Notes: generated from the letters alone by a model not told the origin. A DNA stretch of 48,786 nucleotides from an uncultured Roseburia sp. (GCA_900753715.1 CAAEAE010000186.1:1-48786); one strand, 5' to 3'; counted from the stretch's first letter, positions 8,554 to 17,003 are shown. Numbers and translations are program-made.

Positions 8554-10065
8554 TTAAACCTGTGCAATCTTAAGTTCAAACCAGAAGGTAGAGCCTTTTC
8601 CAAGCTCACTTTCTACACCATATTTTGCATCATGCAGTTCAAGTACATTTTTTACAATGGAAAGTCCGAGTCCCGTTCCCATCACTGCCCGCTTATGGGT
8701 CTTGTCCACCTTATAATAGCGGTCCCACACATACGGAAGCGCATCCTTAGCGATTCCCTCACCGCTGTCTGTCACCTCAATCCGCACACTGTCTCCTTTT
8801 ATGAGCTGGCGTACCCAGATGGTCTTATCCTCTCCGGTGTAATTGATGGCATTATTAATCAGATTGTAAATGACCTGAAAAATTTTGTATTCATCCGCTT
8901 CCACACAGACTTTTCTGTCATATTCAAACAGGATAGAATACCCGTCTTTTTCCTTTAACTTATTATACCGCTCTAACACCGCTTCTATGCTTTCGGTCAG
9001 GTTATAAACTGCCGCATTTTTCTGCATGACACCCGCCTGTAATTTGGAAATATCAAGCATATCATTGACAAGATTCGTCAGGCGCTCCGCTTCATCGATG
9101 ACTACCTGTACATTTTCCGGCGAATTTTCTCCCGGAAGGTCACGCATCACTTCCGCATAGGCAATAATCATGGTAAGCGGCGTCCGAAGGTCATGGGAAA
9201 CATTGGCAATCAGTTCTCTGCGCAGTGTCTCATTTCTTCCCAGCTCTGTCGCTGTGGCATTAAGTGTATCGGACAATTCTGCAACTTCCCTGTAATCCTT
9301 TCCTTCAAATCGTACATCAAAATCACCTTTTGCCATTTTTTTTGCTGATTCGTTAATTTTGATAAACGACCTTGATACCTGTCTTGAAATAAGAAGTGCA
9401 ATGCCAAGGGAAAGTAGTACCATAATGACAGTAATCCAGACCAGTTCGATGCGCAGTGTATTTACCGTTGCATCTACAGGTGTAATCTGACAGTTGACCA
9501 TCAGAATTTCTTCTTCCCCGTCCACCGTCACAATACTCACATAGATAACACTCTCGATGCCGTCCTGTCCGTGGTTCTGCATAAAAAGTGCTGCGTTGTC
9601 GTCGCCTGGAAGCGGCATGTTTTCCGGAATTGCGGGCTGTTCTTTTACGTCTCCGTCAAAAAAAGTCTTGTTGATACTTCCCTCAAATTCGATTTTTGCA
9701 GAACCACCGTTTTCCTTCGCTTTCTCATAATAAAGCTGTATCTGGTATTCCGGCATTCCGTTCATCCGAGAATTGGCAATATATTCAGCGCTGTAAAGTT
9801 CTTCTCCGGACAGATTCGTCACAAAAATTCCCATGTTATTTCCGGCTGCCAGCTCGTCAAGCTCATCGGCTACATTCTCCGAGCCGCTTTGCAGCACCGC
9901 AGTTGCATCCGTTACTATTTTTTCCGCTTCTCCGGTCTTTATCATCTTGTAAAAAGAGTCCAGGTAGCAAATCTGAATCAGCCACAAAACAACCAGCAGA
10001 ACTCCCGTAAATATCAGGAGATAAAAGAAAATTTTCCATTTAATACTGATTTTTTCATGCTTCAA
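8554..10065 (-). CDS. Two-component sensor histidine kinase
   Basis: A 503-residue membrane kinase. Order of parts: first membrane segment (about 11-32), an extracytoplasmic sensor region (about 35-205), second membrane segment (about 207-228), HAMP (about 228-280), HisKA with phospho-acceptor His291 in NVSHDLRTPLTM, and an HATPase_c domain with N box (NLINNAINYTG), G1 (DSGEGIA) and G2 (GTGLGLSIVK). It pairs with the OmpR-type regulator immediately upstream; the two reading frames overlap by 11 bases. The start is a TTG at 10065: no ATG precedes the first membrane segment, so translation is probably coupled to the regulator gene. The signal sensed is unknown; the periplasmic part resembles no ligand domain I can name. 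Confidence 0.95.
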   Translation of the reverse strand: MKHEKISIKWKIFFYLLIFTGVLLVVLWLIQICYLDSFYKMIKTGEAEKIVTDATAVLQSGSENVADELDELAAGNNMGIFVTNLSGEELYSAEYIANSRMNGMPEYQIQLYYEKAKENGGSAKIEFEGSINKTFFDGDVKEQPAIPENMPLPGDDNAALFMQNHGQDGIESVIYVSIVTVDGEEEILMVNCQITPVDATVNTLRIELVWITVIMVLLSLGIALLISRQVSRSFIKINESAKKMAKGDFDVRFEGKDYREVAELSDTLNATATELGRNETLRRELIANVSHDLRTPLTMIIAYAEVMRDLPGENSPENVQVVIDEAERLTNLVNDMLDISKLQAGVMQKNAAVYNLTESIEAVLERYNKLKEKDGYSILFEYDRKVCVEADEYKIFQVIYNLINNAINYTGEDKTIWVRQLIKGDSVRIEVTDSGEGIAKDALPYVWDRYYKVDKTHKRAVMGTGLGLSIVKNVLELHDAKYGVESELGKGSTFWFELKIAQV

Positions 10066-10729
10066 ACCGATAGCCCACCCCTCTTAATGTAACCAGAAAC
10101 TTCCGATAATCGCCAAGACTGCTGCGCAGCAGTTTGATATGCGTATCGAGTGTTCTGTCGTCTCCGTAGTAATCGTAGCCCCACACTTCTGTAATCAGTT
10201 TTTCTCTCGAGAGTGCAATGTTGCGGTTGCGCACCATATAAAACAAAAGGTCATACTCCTTCGGGGACATATCCACGCGCTCGCCGTCCACTGTAACCGT
10301 GCGCCCGGTAAAATCGACTACCAGCCCTTCCGCTGTAAAAATTTCATGCCCGTTTTTCATGCTCTTATCGGAATTACGTCCGATTACCACTTTCACACGC
10401 ATCATTAATTCCTTCGGGGAAAACGGTTTTACGACATAGTCATCGATTCCCAGCTCAAATCCGTGGATGCGGTCGTATTCCTCACCGCGCGCAGAAAGCA
10501 TAATCACCGGAATATCCTTTATTTTTTTAATTTCACGGCAGGTAGAAAAGCCATCCAGCTCCGGCATCATCACATCGAGAATCATGACATCAAAATCCTG
10601 TTTTTTGCAGATTTCGATTGCCTCCATGCCATCGCATGCCTCTGTTACCTCATATCCTTCAAATTCTCCGTACTTGCGGATAATGGCGCGAATCTTTTCT
10701 TCGTCATCCACTACTAATATTTTTTCCAT
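10055..10729 (-). CDS. OmpR/PhoB-family response regulator
   Basis: Receiver domain at about 1-118 with acidic pair D8-D9, phospho-acceptor Asp52 (MILDVMMPELDG) and the switch lysine in VKPFSP; winged-helix DNA-binding domain at about 130-224 ending DTHIKLLRSSLGDYRKFLVTLRGVGYRF (split here: the last motif is TLRGVGYRFEA). It is the partner of the kinase downstream. The second ATG (10729) is chosen because AGGAG lies eight bases before it but only two before the first ATG at 10735. Direct repeats at 10780-10799, a spacing typical for OmpR-family sites, suggest autoregulation. Target genes are unknown. Confidence 0.95.
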   Translation of the reverse strand: MEKILVVDDEEKIRAIIRKYGEFEGYEVTEACDGMEAIEICKKQDFDVMILDVMMPELDGFSTCREIKKIKDIPVIMLSARGEEYDRIHGFELGIDDYVVKPFSPKELMMRVKVVIGRNSDKSMKNGHEIFTAEGLVVDFTGRTVTVDGERVDMSPKEYDLLFYMVRNRNIALSREKLITEVWGYDYYGDDRTLDTHIKLLRSSLGDYRKFLVTLRGVGYRFEA

Positions 10730-10779
10730 TTTCATCTCTCCTTTAACTCCTTCGTATTCGGTAAATACATCTTATCGAC

Positions 10780-10799
10780 ATCATGTGACGATTATGTGA
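10780..10799. promoter_or_regulatory. Direct-repeat operator upstream of the response regulator
   Basis: On the minus strand TCACATAAT and TCACATGAT follow each other with starts 11 bases apart (10799-10791 and 10788-10780). Eight of nine positions agree. Tandem half-sites one helical turn apart are the usual binding pattern of dimeric OmpR-family regulators, and the site lies about 50 bases before the regulator's own start. Confidence 0.55.
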
Positions 10800-10827
10800 T
10801 AACCTTCTGATTCCTTCCCGAAGATTC

Positions 10828-11175
10828 CTAAATCGACAAAAACTGCTCTCTTGCCCGCTTTAAATTCACGTAAAACCAGCCAAATGCGACTAAAAAAACA
10901 CCTAAAAACACGTATTTAACCGCTCCGGGGAAATGAACTTCTTCTCCAATTGCACTAAGCAGTCCGATAAGTGCCAAAACGCCTCCGAATACCGCTTCTT
11001 TCCACGCAATAAACGAAATAAAGTCCTGTGGCTTCTTACACTTTTTCACTTCTTCCTGCGCTAAAATAAGACTGTCAATTTTTCCCGTATGCTTCATCCG
11101 CAGTGCTGATGCAGACAGATAAATCCCCATTGCAAAAATAACAATATCCACCACTATCATAATGACTGATTCCAT
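10828..11175 (-). CDS. Small membrane protein of unknown function
   Basis: A 115-residue protein with an N-terminal membrane segment (about 3-22, IMIVVDIVIFAMGIYLSAS), a basic soluble loop (KKCKKPQDFISF) and two further hydrophobic stretches (about 62-78 and 86-105). I do not recognise the family. It has its own strong promoter (11209-11237) and a GAGGAAAAT ribosome site, and lies 98 bases upstream of the response-regulator start in the same direction, so it could be cotranscribed with the two-component system. Its promoter is divergent from that of the plus-strand regulator at 11323. Confidence 0.8.
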   Translation of the reverse strand: MESVIMIVVDIVIFAMGIYLSASALRMKHTGKIDSLILAQEEVKKCKKPQDFISFIAWKEAVFGGVLALIGLLSAIGEEVHFPGAVKYVFLGVFLVAFGWFYVNLKRAREQFLSI

Positions 11176-11208
11176 ATTTTCCTCATCTCCGCTTTTATTT
11201 TTTTCTAC

Positions 11209-11237
11209 ATTATAATCGGTCTTTCAAAACCTTGCAA
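11209..11237 (-). promoter_or_regulatory. Promoter of the 115-residue membrane protein
   Basis: TTGCAA (11237-11232), a 17-base spacer and a perfect TATAAT (11214-11209) on the minus strand. Its -35 lies only 16 bases from the -35 of the divergent plus-strand promoter, so one bound protein could affect both. Confidence 0.72.
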
Positions 11238-11253
11238 GAATCAACATTTCGGG

Positions 11254-11290
11254 TTGAACTATTTTTACAATTGTTATACAATAGTAAAAA
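11254..11290 (+). promoter_or_regulatory. Promoter with overlapping inverted repeat, CheY/CheX-like pair
   Basis: TTGAAC (11254-11259), a 17-base spacer and TACAAT (11277-11282) form the promoter. An inverted repeat TTTTTACAATTG / CAATAGTAAAAA (11262-11273 and 11279-11290, 11 of 12 matched, 5-base loop) covers the spacer, the -10 box and the expected start. That position suits a repressor-binding site. Confidence 0.6.
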
Positions 11291-11322
11291 ATGACTATAT
11301 CAATACATAGGAGTGATGGACG

Positions 11323-11700
11323 ATGAAATTAGATAACGTGAAAATTCTAATCGGCGACGATTCCATTCTTGCAAGAAAACAGTTAAAAGATATTATATCT
11401 ACTTATGGCAGCCCAATCTTTTTAGAAGCTTCCAACGGGCAGGACACCATTGACATTTATAAGAAAGAGGCTCCCGCTCTCGTGTTCCTCGACATTGTAA
11501 TGCCGGTTAAAGATGGAAATGCCGCAATCCGTGAGATTGTTTCCTATGACAACAAGGCTGACATTGTCGTTGTATCTTCTGTCGGCACACAGTCCCAGCT
11601 GAAAGCTGCAATCGAGGCAGGTGCACATGATTTTATTCAAAAACCATTAAGTGCCGAACAGATTCATCATGTGCTTACCACCAGGTTTGAAGGGAGATAA
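11323..11700 (+). CDS. Single-domain response regulator (CheY-like)
   Basis: A 125-residue stand-alone receiver domain. It shows the acidic pair in IGDDSILARKQ (D11, D12), the phospho-acceptor Asp57 in LVFLDIVMP, the conserved threonine/serine position in VVSSVG and the lysine in FIQKPLS. With no output domain it must act by protein contact. The next gene follows after three bases and carries a CheX-like domain, so the partner is probably encoded next door: CheX/CheC proteins are phosphatases or binding partners of CheY-type receivers. A GGAG ribosome site precedes the ATG. It is on the strand opposite to its surroundings, with its own promoter. Confidence 0.93.
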   Translation: MKLDNVKILIGDDSILARKQLKDIISTYGSPIFLEASNGQDTIDIYKKEAPALVFLDIVMPVKDGNAAIREIVSYDNKADIVVVSSVGTQSQLKAAIEAGAHDFIQKPLSAEQIHHVLTTRFEGR

Positions 11701-11703
11701 TAT

Positions 11704-12597
11704 ATGTACGCTCAGTTTTTTGGAAATTATCTGCTGGAACGGAATGCCGTCACAAGAAAACAGCTTATCGACGCCATGAAACAAATGGCATCCGAAGAAG
11801 TCAAGCTCGGTGCACTTGCAATCCATGAAGGCTATATGACTGCCAGCGAAGTGGATAATATTGTCATCATGCAGACTCATCAGGACAAACGTTTTGGAGA
11901 ACTTGCCATTCAGGAAGGATATCTTACTCCGGAACAGGTTTCCGAGCTGCTCAAGAAACAGCCCCCAAGCTTTCTGCTTCTGGGTCAGATTCTGGTAGAA
12001 CGCGGAATCATTAATAATTCTGAGCTCGAAAATCTGATTGTCGATTATGAATCTTATAATGAACTCTCAGATTTTGATTTTTCTGATGAAACCATGGAAA
12101 ATATCAATCACATAATTGACTCTTTCCTTGTTGACACAAAACAGACCCTTTCAAAACCGGAGCTCTCTTTCTTACACCTGTTATTTAACAATCTGTTGCG
12201 TTTTATTGGGGATGATTTTACACCAGTTGCACCGACTCCATGCCGGGAATATCCGACAACGTACTGTGTTTCCCAGAAAGTACTCGGTGAATTTTCTGTA
12301 AAAACTTATCTTGATATGCCAAAAGATGCTGCGATTGCCTTTGCCTGCCGCTATGCAGGTGAGTCCTTCATCGAGTTTGACGAATATGTACAGGCATCCT
12401 TAGATGATTTCTTAAATCTGCACAATGGTCTGTTTCTTGTAAATATGTCCAATGATATGGGCATCGAATTACAGTTAGAGCCTCCGATGGAAGAAACCGG
12501 TGGTTTGTTATCCTTTAAGGAAGGAGCTTTCCTGTTCCCGATTCTCTATCCGTTTGGCATGATTTACTTTATTTTTGAAGTCTGCAAAAATGATTAA
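11704..12597 (+). CDS. CheX-like protein with N-terminal helical repeats
   Basis: A 297-residue two-part protein. Residues 15-115 hold three similar units (KLGALAIHEGYMTASEV; RFGELAIQEGYLTPEQV; LLGQILVERGIINNSEL), the pattern found in the N-terminal domain of GspE/PilB/MshE-type ATPases, some of which bind c-di-GMP. Residues about 150-295 resemble CheX: the DDFLNLHNGLFLVNMSN stretch (233-249) matches the position of the E-x2-N phosphatase helix, with Asp in place of the Glu. It is translated right after the single-domain receiver (three-base gap), which points to a phosphorylation-controlled partner pair. Its actual target is unknown. Confidence 0.75.
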   Translation: MYAQFFGNYLLERNAVTRKQLIDAMKQMASEEVKLGALAIHEGYMTASEVDNIVIMQTHQDKRFGELAIQEGYLTPEQVSELLKKQPPSFLLLGQILVERGIINNSELENLIVDYESYNELSDFDFSDETMENINHIIDSFLVDTKQTLSKPELSFLHLLFNNLLRFIGDDFTPVAPTPCREYPTTYCVSQKVLGEFSVKTYLDMPKDAAIAFACRYAGESFIEFDEYVQASLDDFLNLHNGLFLVNMSNDMGIELQLEPPMEETGGLLSFKEGAFLFPILYPFGMIYFIFEVCKND

Positions 12598-12630
12598 ATC
12601 ATTTTTTACATAAGTTCCCAAAGGGCACGA

Positions 12631-12676
12631 AAAAGGGACATCAGAACCGGCATTCACCGGAACTGATGTCCCTTTT
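12631..12676. terminator. Bidirectional terminator between the CheX-like gene and thrC
   Basis: AAAAGGGACATCAG-AA-CCGG and CCGG-AA-CTGATGTCCCTTTT form a long near-perfect stem (12631-12650 with 12657-12676) around a six-base loop, followed by Ts on the plus strand and on the minus strand. It sits between two converging genes and serves both. Confidence 0.85.
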
Positions 12677-12687
12677 TTATGACTTAT

Positions 12688-14178
12688 TTATTTCTTTAGA
12701 AATCCTCTCACTACATCTGGCATCTCATCCACTTCACAGACGGTTGTATGACGTACCTCGGCATTTCGGATTTCCTCGATTGCCTGTGGCACTGCGACAT
12801 TTCCGATTCGGCTTAACTCATCCACAAGTTCAAAGTCTGTCATACTGTCATAACGATGGTCAATCGCATCCATGACGCTTCTGGTGAATTTGAATGGGCT
12901 TGCAGTGGACGCAATCACAGTCTTTGTTGCGGTATCTCCGGTATCTTTTTTGTATTTGCCGTAAACACCCGCTGCAACTGCCGTGTGCGTATCAATAATA
13001 TATCCGGTGTTCTCATAGAGATAACGGATGACCTCTGCTGTCTCTGCCTCGCTGGTATAATTGCCATAGAAATCAGCAAGCTGCTCTTTCATTTCCGGTG
13101 TAATCTCATATTTGCCGGTCTGATTCAATTCTCTCATCAGTGCTGCATTCTTCTGCGGGTCATTTCCTGCAATGCGGTAAATCAGTCTCTCTAAGTTGCT
13201 GGAAATCAGAATATCCATGGACGGAGAGCTTGTCAGCATGAACTCACGGTTTTTGTCATACGTTCCGGTTGAGAAGAAATCATACAAAACTTTATTCTCA
13301 TTGGAAGCACAGATTAATTTTGCAATCGGAAGTCCCATATTTTTTGCATAAAAAGCAGCTAAAATATTTCCGAAATTTCCGGTCGGAACCACAACATTAA
13401 TCTTCTCTCCCTTGGCAATCTCACCGTTCTCATATAACTTTGCATACGCATAGACATAGTATACAATCTGTGGAACCAGACGTCCGATATTGATGGAATT
13501 TGCGGAGGAGAACTGATATCCGGCATGATTCATCTCTTCTGCCATTGCAGCATCCGAAAACATCTTTTTCACACCGGTCTGTGCCTGGTCAAAATTGCCA
13601 TGAATGCCGACTACGAATGTATTATCGCCCTTCTGTGTCACCATCTGCTTTTCCTGAATCGGGCTGACACCGTTCTTCGGGTAAAATACGATAATCTTGG
13701 TTCCCTTTACATCTGCGAATCCTGCCAGGGCTGCTTTTCCGGTGTCTCCCGAGGTTGCGGTTAAGATTACGATATCGTTCTTTACCTGATTCTTTCTTGC
13801 AGAGGTAATCAAAAGATGTGGCAGAATGGACAATGCCATATCCTTAAATGCGATTGTCGGTCCGTGAAACAGCTCCAAATAATATGCGCCGTCCGCATTT
13901 ACAAGCGGAGCAATCTCTTCGGTATCGAATTTGCTGTCATAGGCAGCTTCGATACACTGTTTTAATTCTTCCTCTGTAAAATCGGTCAAAAAGCGCTTCA
14001 TCACCTCAAATGCGGTCTCCTGATAGCTCATTTTTGCCAGTTCATCCAAATCCAAATCCAGTTTCGGAATGGAAGTTGGGACATAAAGTCCGCCGTCATT
14101 TGCCAGACCCTTTAAAATTGCCTGAGAAGCAGTCACCTGCTCGTTTGCATCTCTTGTGCTTGCATACATTAATTCCAT
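12688..14178 (-). CDS. thrC: Threonine synthase
   Basis: PLP enzyme converting O-phosphohomoserine to threonine. The 496 residues match the longer threonine synthase class (E. coli/yeast type). The PLP lysine is K112 in GPTIAFKDMALS, the phosphate-binding loop is TATSGDTGKAAL, and PTGNFGN is present further on. N-terminal SLxxGL-type motifs appear as ILKGLANDGGLYVP. GAGGA eight bases upstream supports the ATG at 14178. It is transcribed alone from a consensus promoter at 14231-14259 that carries a perfect inverted repeat in its spacer, so a dedicated repressor is likely. No thrB or hom is beside it. Confidence 0.98.
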   Translation of the reverse strand: MELMYASTRDANEQVTASQAILKGLANDGGLYVPTSIPKLDLDLDELAKMSYQETAFEVMKRFLTDFTEEELKQCIEAAYDSKFDTEEIAPLVNADGAYYLELFHGPTIAFKDMALSILPHLLITSARKNQVKNDIVILTATSGDTGKAALAGFADVKGTKIIVFYPKNGVSPIQEKQMVTQKGDNTFVVGIHGNFDQAQTGVKKMFSDAAMAEEMNHAGYQFSSANSINIGRLVPQIVYYVYAYAKLYENGEIAKGEKINVVVPTGNFGNILAAFYAKNMGLPIAKLICASNENKVLYDFFSTGTYDKNREFMLTSSPSMDILISSNLERLIYRIAGNDPQKNAALMRELNQTGKYEITPEMKEQLADFYGNYTSEAETAEVIRYLYENTGYIIDTHTAVAAGVYGKYKKDTGDTATKTVIASTASPFKFTRSVMDAIDHRYDSMTDFELVDELSRIGNVAVPQAIEEIRNAEVRHTTVCEVDEMPDVVRGFLKK

Positions 14179-14230
14179 GTTCTAAATCCTCTTATCCTTC
14201 TGATTTCCACTTCTAAACCACTTTTCACAC

Positions 14231-14259
14231 ATTATAAAGAAAGTAGCCGCTACTGTCAA
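14231..14259 (-). promoter_or_regulatory. thrC promoter with inverted repeat in the spacer
   Basis: A perfect consensus promoter on the minus strand: TTGACA (14259-14254), 17-base spacer, TATAAT (14236-14231). Within it AGTAGC-C-GCTACT (14242-14254) is a perfect inverted repeat overlapping the -35 edge and spacer. Such a strong promoter with a blocking palindrome suggests repression. I see no riboswitch or attenuator in the 50-base leader. Confidence 0.82.
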
Positions 14260-14284
14260 GTTCCTGCCGCACGATTGAAGCCAC

Positions 14285-14313
14285 TTGCCCATCCGTCTCA
14301 AACGTGCTATGAT
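14285..14313 (+). promoter_or_regulatory. Promoter of the AP2/HNH-like gene
   Basis: TTGCCC (14285-14290), a 17-base spacer and TATGAT (14308-14313) with an extended -10 TGC before it. The promoter lies downstream of the earlier in-frame ATG at 14275, which excludes that ATG and supports translation from 14356. Confidence 0.7.
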
Positions 14314-14355
14314 AAATTCATCTCACCAATGAAAAGTAATTATCCTGGAGGTCTT

Positions 14356-15168
14356 ATGCAAAAAGGTGTTTATCTCGCCAAAAAGAAAGACGGTACTATT
14401 TACTACCGCTCAAGCATTACGTTTCGCGAAAAACACATCAGTCTTGGCAGCTATGCCACCGAAGAGGAAGCCAGTGCTGCTTATCTGGATGCACAGTCAC
14501 TTTTAGACGATACCTCCTGCACGATTCACGACCTTCCGGGACAGAACCGGCCCATCTCTTTTGAGAAAGCCATAACGCTTGTCAATTTCCGGGATAACGG
14601 CATTTATATCAAAAATCCGATTTACCTTGCCAGAGGCTATTTTTCCTATTATCTTTCCCCTGCGCTTGCATTAAAATTTGATATTGATGACCTGTTCTAC
14701 TATTCCAGCCACAAAATATTACGGCGTCAGGGACATCTGTTCGTCAATGACTACGGTATGCAGTATTCCATTCTCTCCCGCTACGGCATCCGTCCCTATG
14801 CGGTTGCAGAACGTGACTACACGTTCAAAAACGGAGATTCTACAGACTTCCGTTATGCAAATATTATTATCATCAACCCCTACCACGGCGTTGCCCGATT
14901 TGAGCGAAACGGTATCATCCGCTACCGCGCTGCCATCCATATCAATGGCGTCTATCAGCTTGGCACCTATTCCACGGAAGAAAAAGCTGCCATCGCTTAT
15001 AACAAGGCGGTCGACCTTGCAAAAGCGGCCGGTATTGCAAAAGAGTTCCCGGAGAACTATGTGGATACGCTTTCCCCAAAGGAATATGCCGACCTCTATA
15101 CGCATCTAAAGCTATCCAAACGCTATCTGTCTTACCTTGCATCGTTTACAGAGAGCTCTAAATCATAG
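14356..15168 (+). CDS. AP2-like domain protein, degenerate HNH/homing-endonuclease relative
   Basis: A 270-residue orphan. Residues 16-46 and 190-222 are two copies of an AP2-like DNA-binding pattern: YYRSSITF...ISLGSYATEEEASAAY and RYRAAIHI...YQLGTYSTEEKAAIAY. Between them, about 108-175, the sequence follows the layout of HNH nucleases that carry AP2 domains: where those have a VDHINGD...NRxxNLR block, this has RDYTFKNGDSTDFRYANI, so the catalytic histidine of the DH pair is replaced by Tyr. No HNH zinc or acid set remains visible. It is best read as a domesticated, nuclease-dead DNA-binding protein, perhaps a regulator. GGAGG four bases before ATG 14356 and the promoter at 14285 fix the start. 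It stands alone between thrC and leuD. Confidence 0.72.
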   Translation: MQKGVYLAKKKDGTIYYRSSITFREKHISLGSYATEEEASAAYLDAQSLLDDTSCTIHDLPGQNRPISFEKAITLVNFRDNGIYIKNPIYLARGYFSYYLSPALALKFDIDDLFYYSSHKILRRQGHLFVNDYGMQYSILSRYGIRPYAVAERDYTFKNGDSTDFRYANIIIINPYHGVARFERNGIIRYRAAIHINGVYQLGTYSTEEKAAIAYNKAVDLAKAAGIAKEFPENYVDTLSPKEYADLYTHLKLSKRYLSYLASFTESSKS

Positions 15169-15173
15169 AATTT

Positions 15174-15224
15174 TAAAGCCGCACCAGAAACGCATGTCTC
15201 ATATGGTTTTTGGTACGGCTTTCC
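15174..15224. terminator. Terminator between the AP2-like gene and leuD
   Basis: AAAGCCGCACCA (15175-15186) pairs with TGGTACGGCTTT (15211-15222), 11 of 12 positions, and is followed by a T-rich CCTTTT on the plus side and preceded by AAAA on the other. It lies between converging genes and can serve both. Confidence 0.65.
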
Positions 15225-15239
15225 TTTTACGTAAAATTT

Positions 15240-15728
15240 CTATTTCTGGTTAATATAGTTTACCAGTCCCTCGCAGTCGATAATCTTCTGCATAAACGGC
15301 GGAAACGCCTGCCCCTGATAGGAAGTTCCCTTTGTCAGGTCTGTGATAACGCCGGTGTCAAAGTTTACCTCCACCTCATCCCCGGCATCAATTGCGGCTG
15401 CCGCCTCCGGACATTCGATAATCGGAAGTCCGATATTAATGGCATTTCTGTAAAAAATGCGGGCGAAGGTTTCTGCTATCACACAGCTGATGCCTGCCGC
15501 CTTGATTGCCAGTGGTGCGTGTTCTCTCGAAGAACCACAGCCAAAGTTCTTGTTGGCAACCATGATATCTCCAGTCGTTACATTTTTCACAAAGTCCTTA
15601 TCAATGTCTTCCATGCAATGCGTTGCAAGTTCCTTCGGATCCGAGGAATTCAAATATCTTGCAGGAATGATAACATCGGTATCTACATTATCGCCATATT
15701 TGAATACATGACCTTTTGCTGCTTTCAT
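15240..15728 (-). CDS. leuD: 3-isopropylmalate dehydratase small subunit
   Basis: Swivel subunit of isopropylmalate isomerase in leucine synthesis. The 162-residue length fits the short LeuD type. Motifs: [15 protein letters not shown] at the start, [20 protein letters not shown] (the conserved GCGSSREHA substrate loop) and [16 protein letters not shown]. It follows leuC by 15 bases and is last in the leuCD transcript, which begins divergently from the LysR gene at 17194. Confidence 0.98.
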   Translation of the reverse strand: MKAAKGHVFKYGDNVDTDVIIPARYLNSSDPKELATHCMEDIDKDFVKNVTTGDIMVANKNFGCGSSREHAPLAIKAAGISCVIAETFARIFYRNAINIGLPIIECPEAAAAIDAGDEVEVNFDTGVITDLTKGTSYQGQAFPPFMQKIIDCEGLVNYINQK

Positions 15729-15743
15729 CTGATTTCCCCCTTC

Positions 15744-17003
15744 CTATAATTCATCCGGTCCGGATAATTTTCCAGTTATCGCACTCGCTGCGGCAACTGC
15801 CGGACTTGCCAGATAGATTTCAGATTCTGTATGTCCCATACGTCCTACGAAGTTACGGTTTGTTGTGGAAACACACCGCTCATGCTCCGCAAGAATACCC
15901 ATATAACCGCCCAGACATGGTCCACACGTCGGAGTGCTGACAACAGCGCCTGCCTCTACAAAAATTTTTAACAGTCCCTCTTCCATTGCATCCAGATAAA
16001 TCTGCTGGGTTGCCGGAATTACGATTACACGGAGACCTTTTTTCACTTTTTTCCCTTTTAAGATGGAAGCTGCAATTCTTAAGTCTTCCATACGTCCGTT
16101 GGTGCAGGAACCGATAACCACCTGGTCAATCGGAATATCTCCCACCTCATCAATCGTTTTGGTGTTCTCCGGAAGATGCGGAAATGCTACGGTCGGTCTT
16201 AAAGCGCTAAGATCGATGGTAAATTCCTGCTCATACTCTGCATCCGTATCTGCCTCATAAACGGTATACGGCCGTTTGGAATGTTCTTCCATATATTTCT
16301 TTGCAACATCATCCACCGGGAAAATTCCGTTCTTTCCCCCCGCTTCAATTGCCATATTCGCAATCGTGAAACGATCATCCATGCTCAGATATTGAATTCC
16401 ATCCCCTGTAAACTCCATAGATTTGTAAAGCGCACCGTCTACACCAATCATTCCAATGATATGTAAAATGATATCTTTTCCGCTTACCCACTTTGCCGGT
16501 TTGCCGGTCAGATTGAATTTCATCGCAGAAGGAACTTTAAACCATGCTTTTCCGGTTGCCATTCCAGCCGCCATATCCGTGCTTCCCACACCTGTTGAAA
16601 ATGCTCCCAATGCACCGTAAGTACAGGTATGCGAATCCGCACCGATAATCACATCCCCTGCGACCGTCAGTCCTTTTTCCGGCAGCAGCGCATGCTCGAT
16701 ACCCATCTCTCCCACATCAAAATAATTGGTGATATCATGCTTACATGCAAATTCTCTGACACATTTACAGTGCTGTGCAGATTTAATATCTTTATTCGGC
16801 ACAAAATGATCCAGCACCAGTGCAATCTTATCCTTGTCAAAAACACCATCCACCTTCATTTTGTCCATCTCATGAATGGCAACCGGTGAGGTAATGTCAT
16901 TTCCAAGCACCAGATCAAGATCTGCTTCAATAAGCTGTCCTGCACTGACTTTCGGAAGCCCTGCATGTGCTGCAAGGATTTTTTGTGTCATTGTCATTCC
17001 CAT
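15744..17003 (-). CDS. leuC: 3-isopropylmalate dehydratase large subunit
   Basis: Aconitase-fold subunit carrying a 4Fe-4S cluster, with LeuD converting 2- to 3-isopropylmalate. The 419-residue length matches the shorter LeuC/HacA-type subunit used with a 162-residue LeuD. Cluster cysteines are seen in SCTNGR and in CGPCLGG (CxxC); [15 protein letters not shown] is the typical active-site block. ATG at 17003 is preferred: AGGAGG lies eight bases before it and only two before the ATG at 17009. Neighbouring leuA and leuB are absent, so the leucine pathway is split. The divergent LysR protein is the probable regulator. Confidence 0.97.
   Translation of the reverse strand: MGMTMTQKILAAHAGLPKVSAGQLIEADLDLVLGNDITSPVAIHEMDKMKVDGVFDKDKIALVLDHFVPNKDIKSAQHCKCVREFACKHDITNYFDVGEMGIEHALLPEKGLTVAGDVIIGADSHTCTYGALGAFSTGVGSTDMAAGMATGKAWFKVPSAMKFNLTGKPAKWVSGKDIILHIIGMIGVDGALYKSMEFTGDGIQYLSMDDRFTIANMAIEAGGKNGIFPVDDVAKKYMEEHSKRPYTVYEADTDAEYEQEFTIDLSALRPTVAFPHLPENTKTIDEVGDIPIDQVVIGSCTNGRMEDLRIAASILKGKKVKKGLRVIVIPATQQIYLDAMEEGLLKIFVEAGAVVSTPTCGPCLGGYMGILAEHERCVSTTNRNFVGRMGHTESEIYLASPAVAAASAITGKLSGPDEL

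Noticed and set aside
14275..14355. Longer start of the AP2/HNH-like gene at 14275
   Set aside because: The ATG lies upstream of the gene's own promoter and has no ribosome site; GGAGG precedes ATG 14356.
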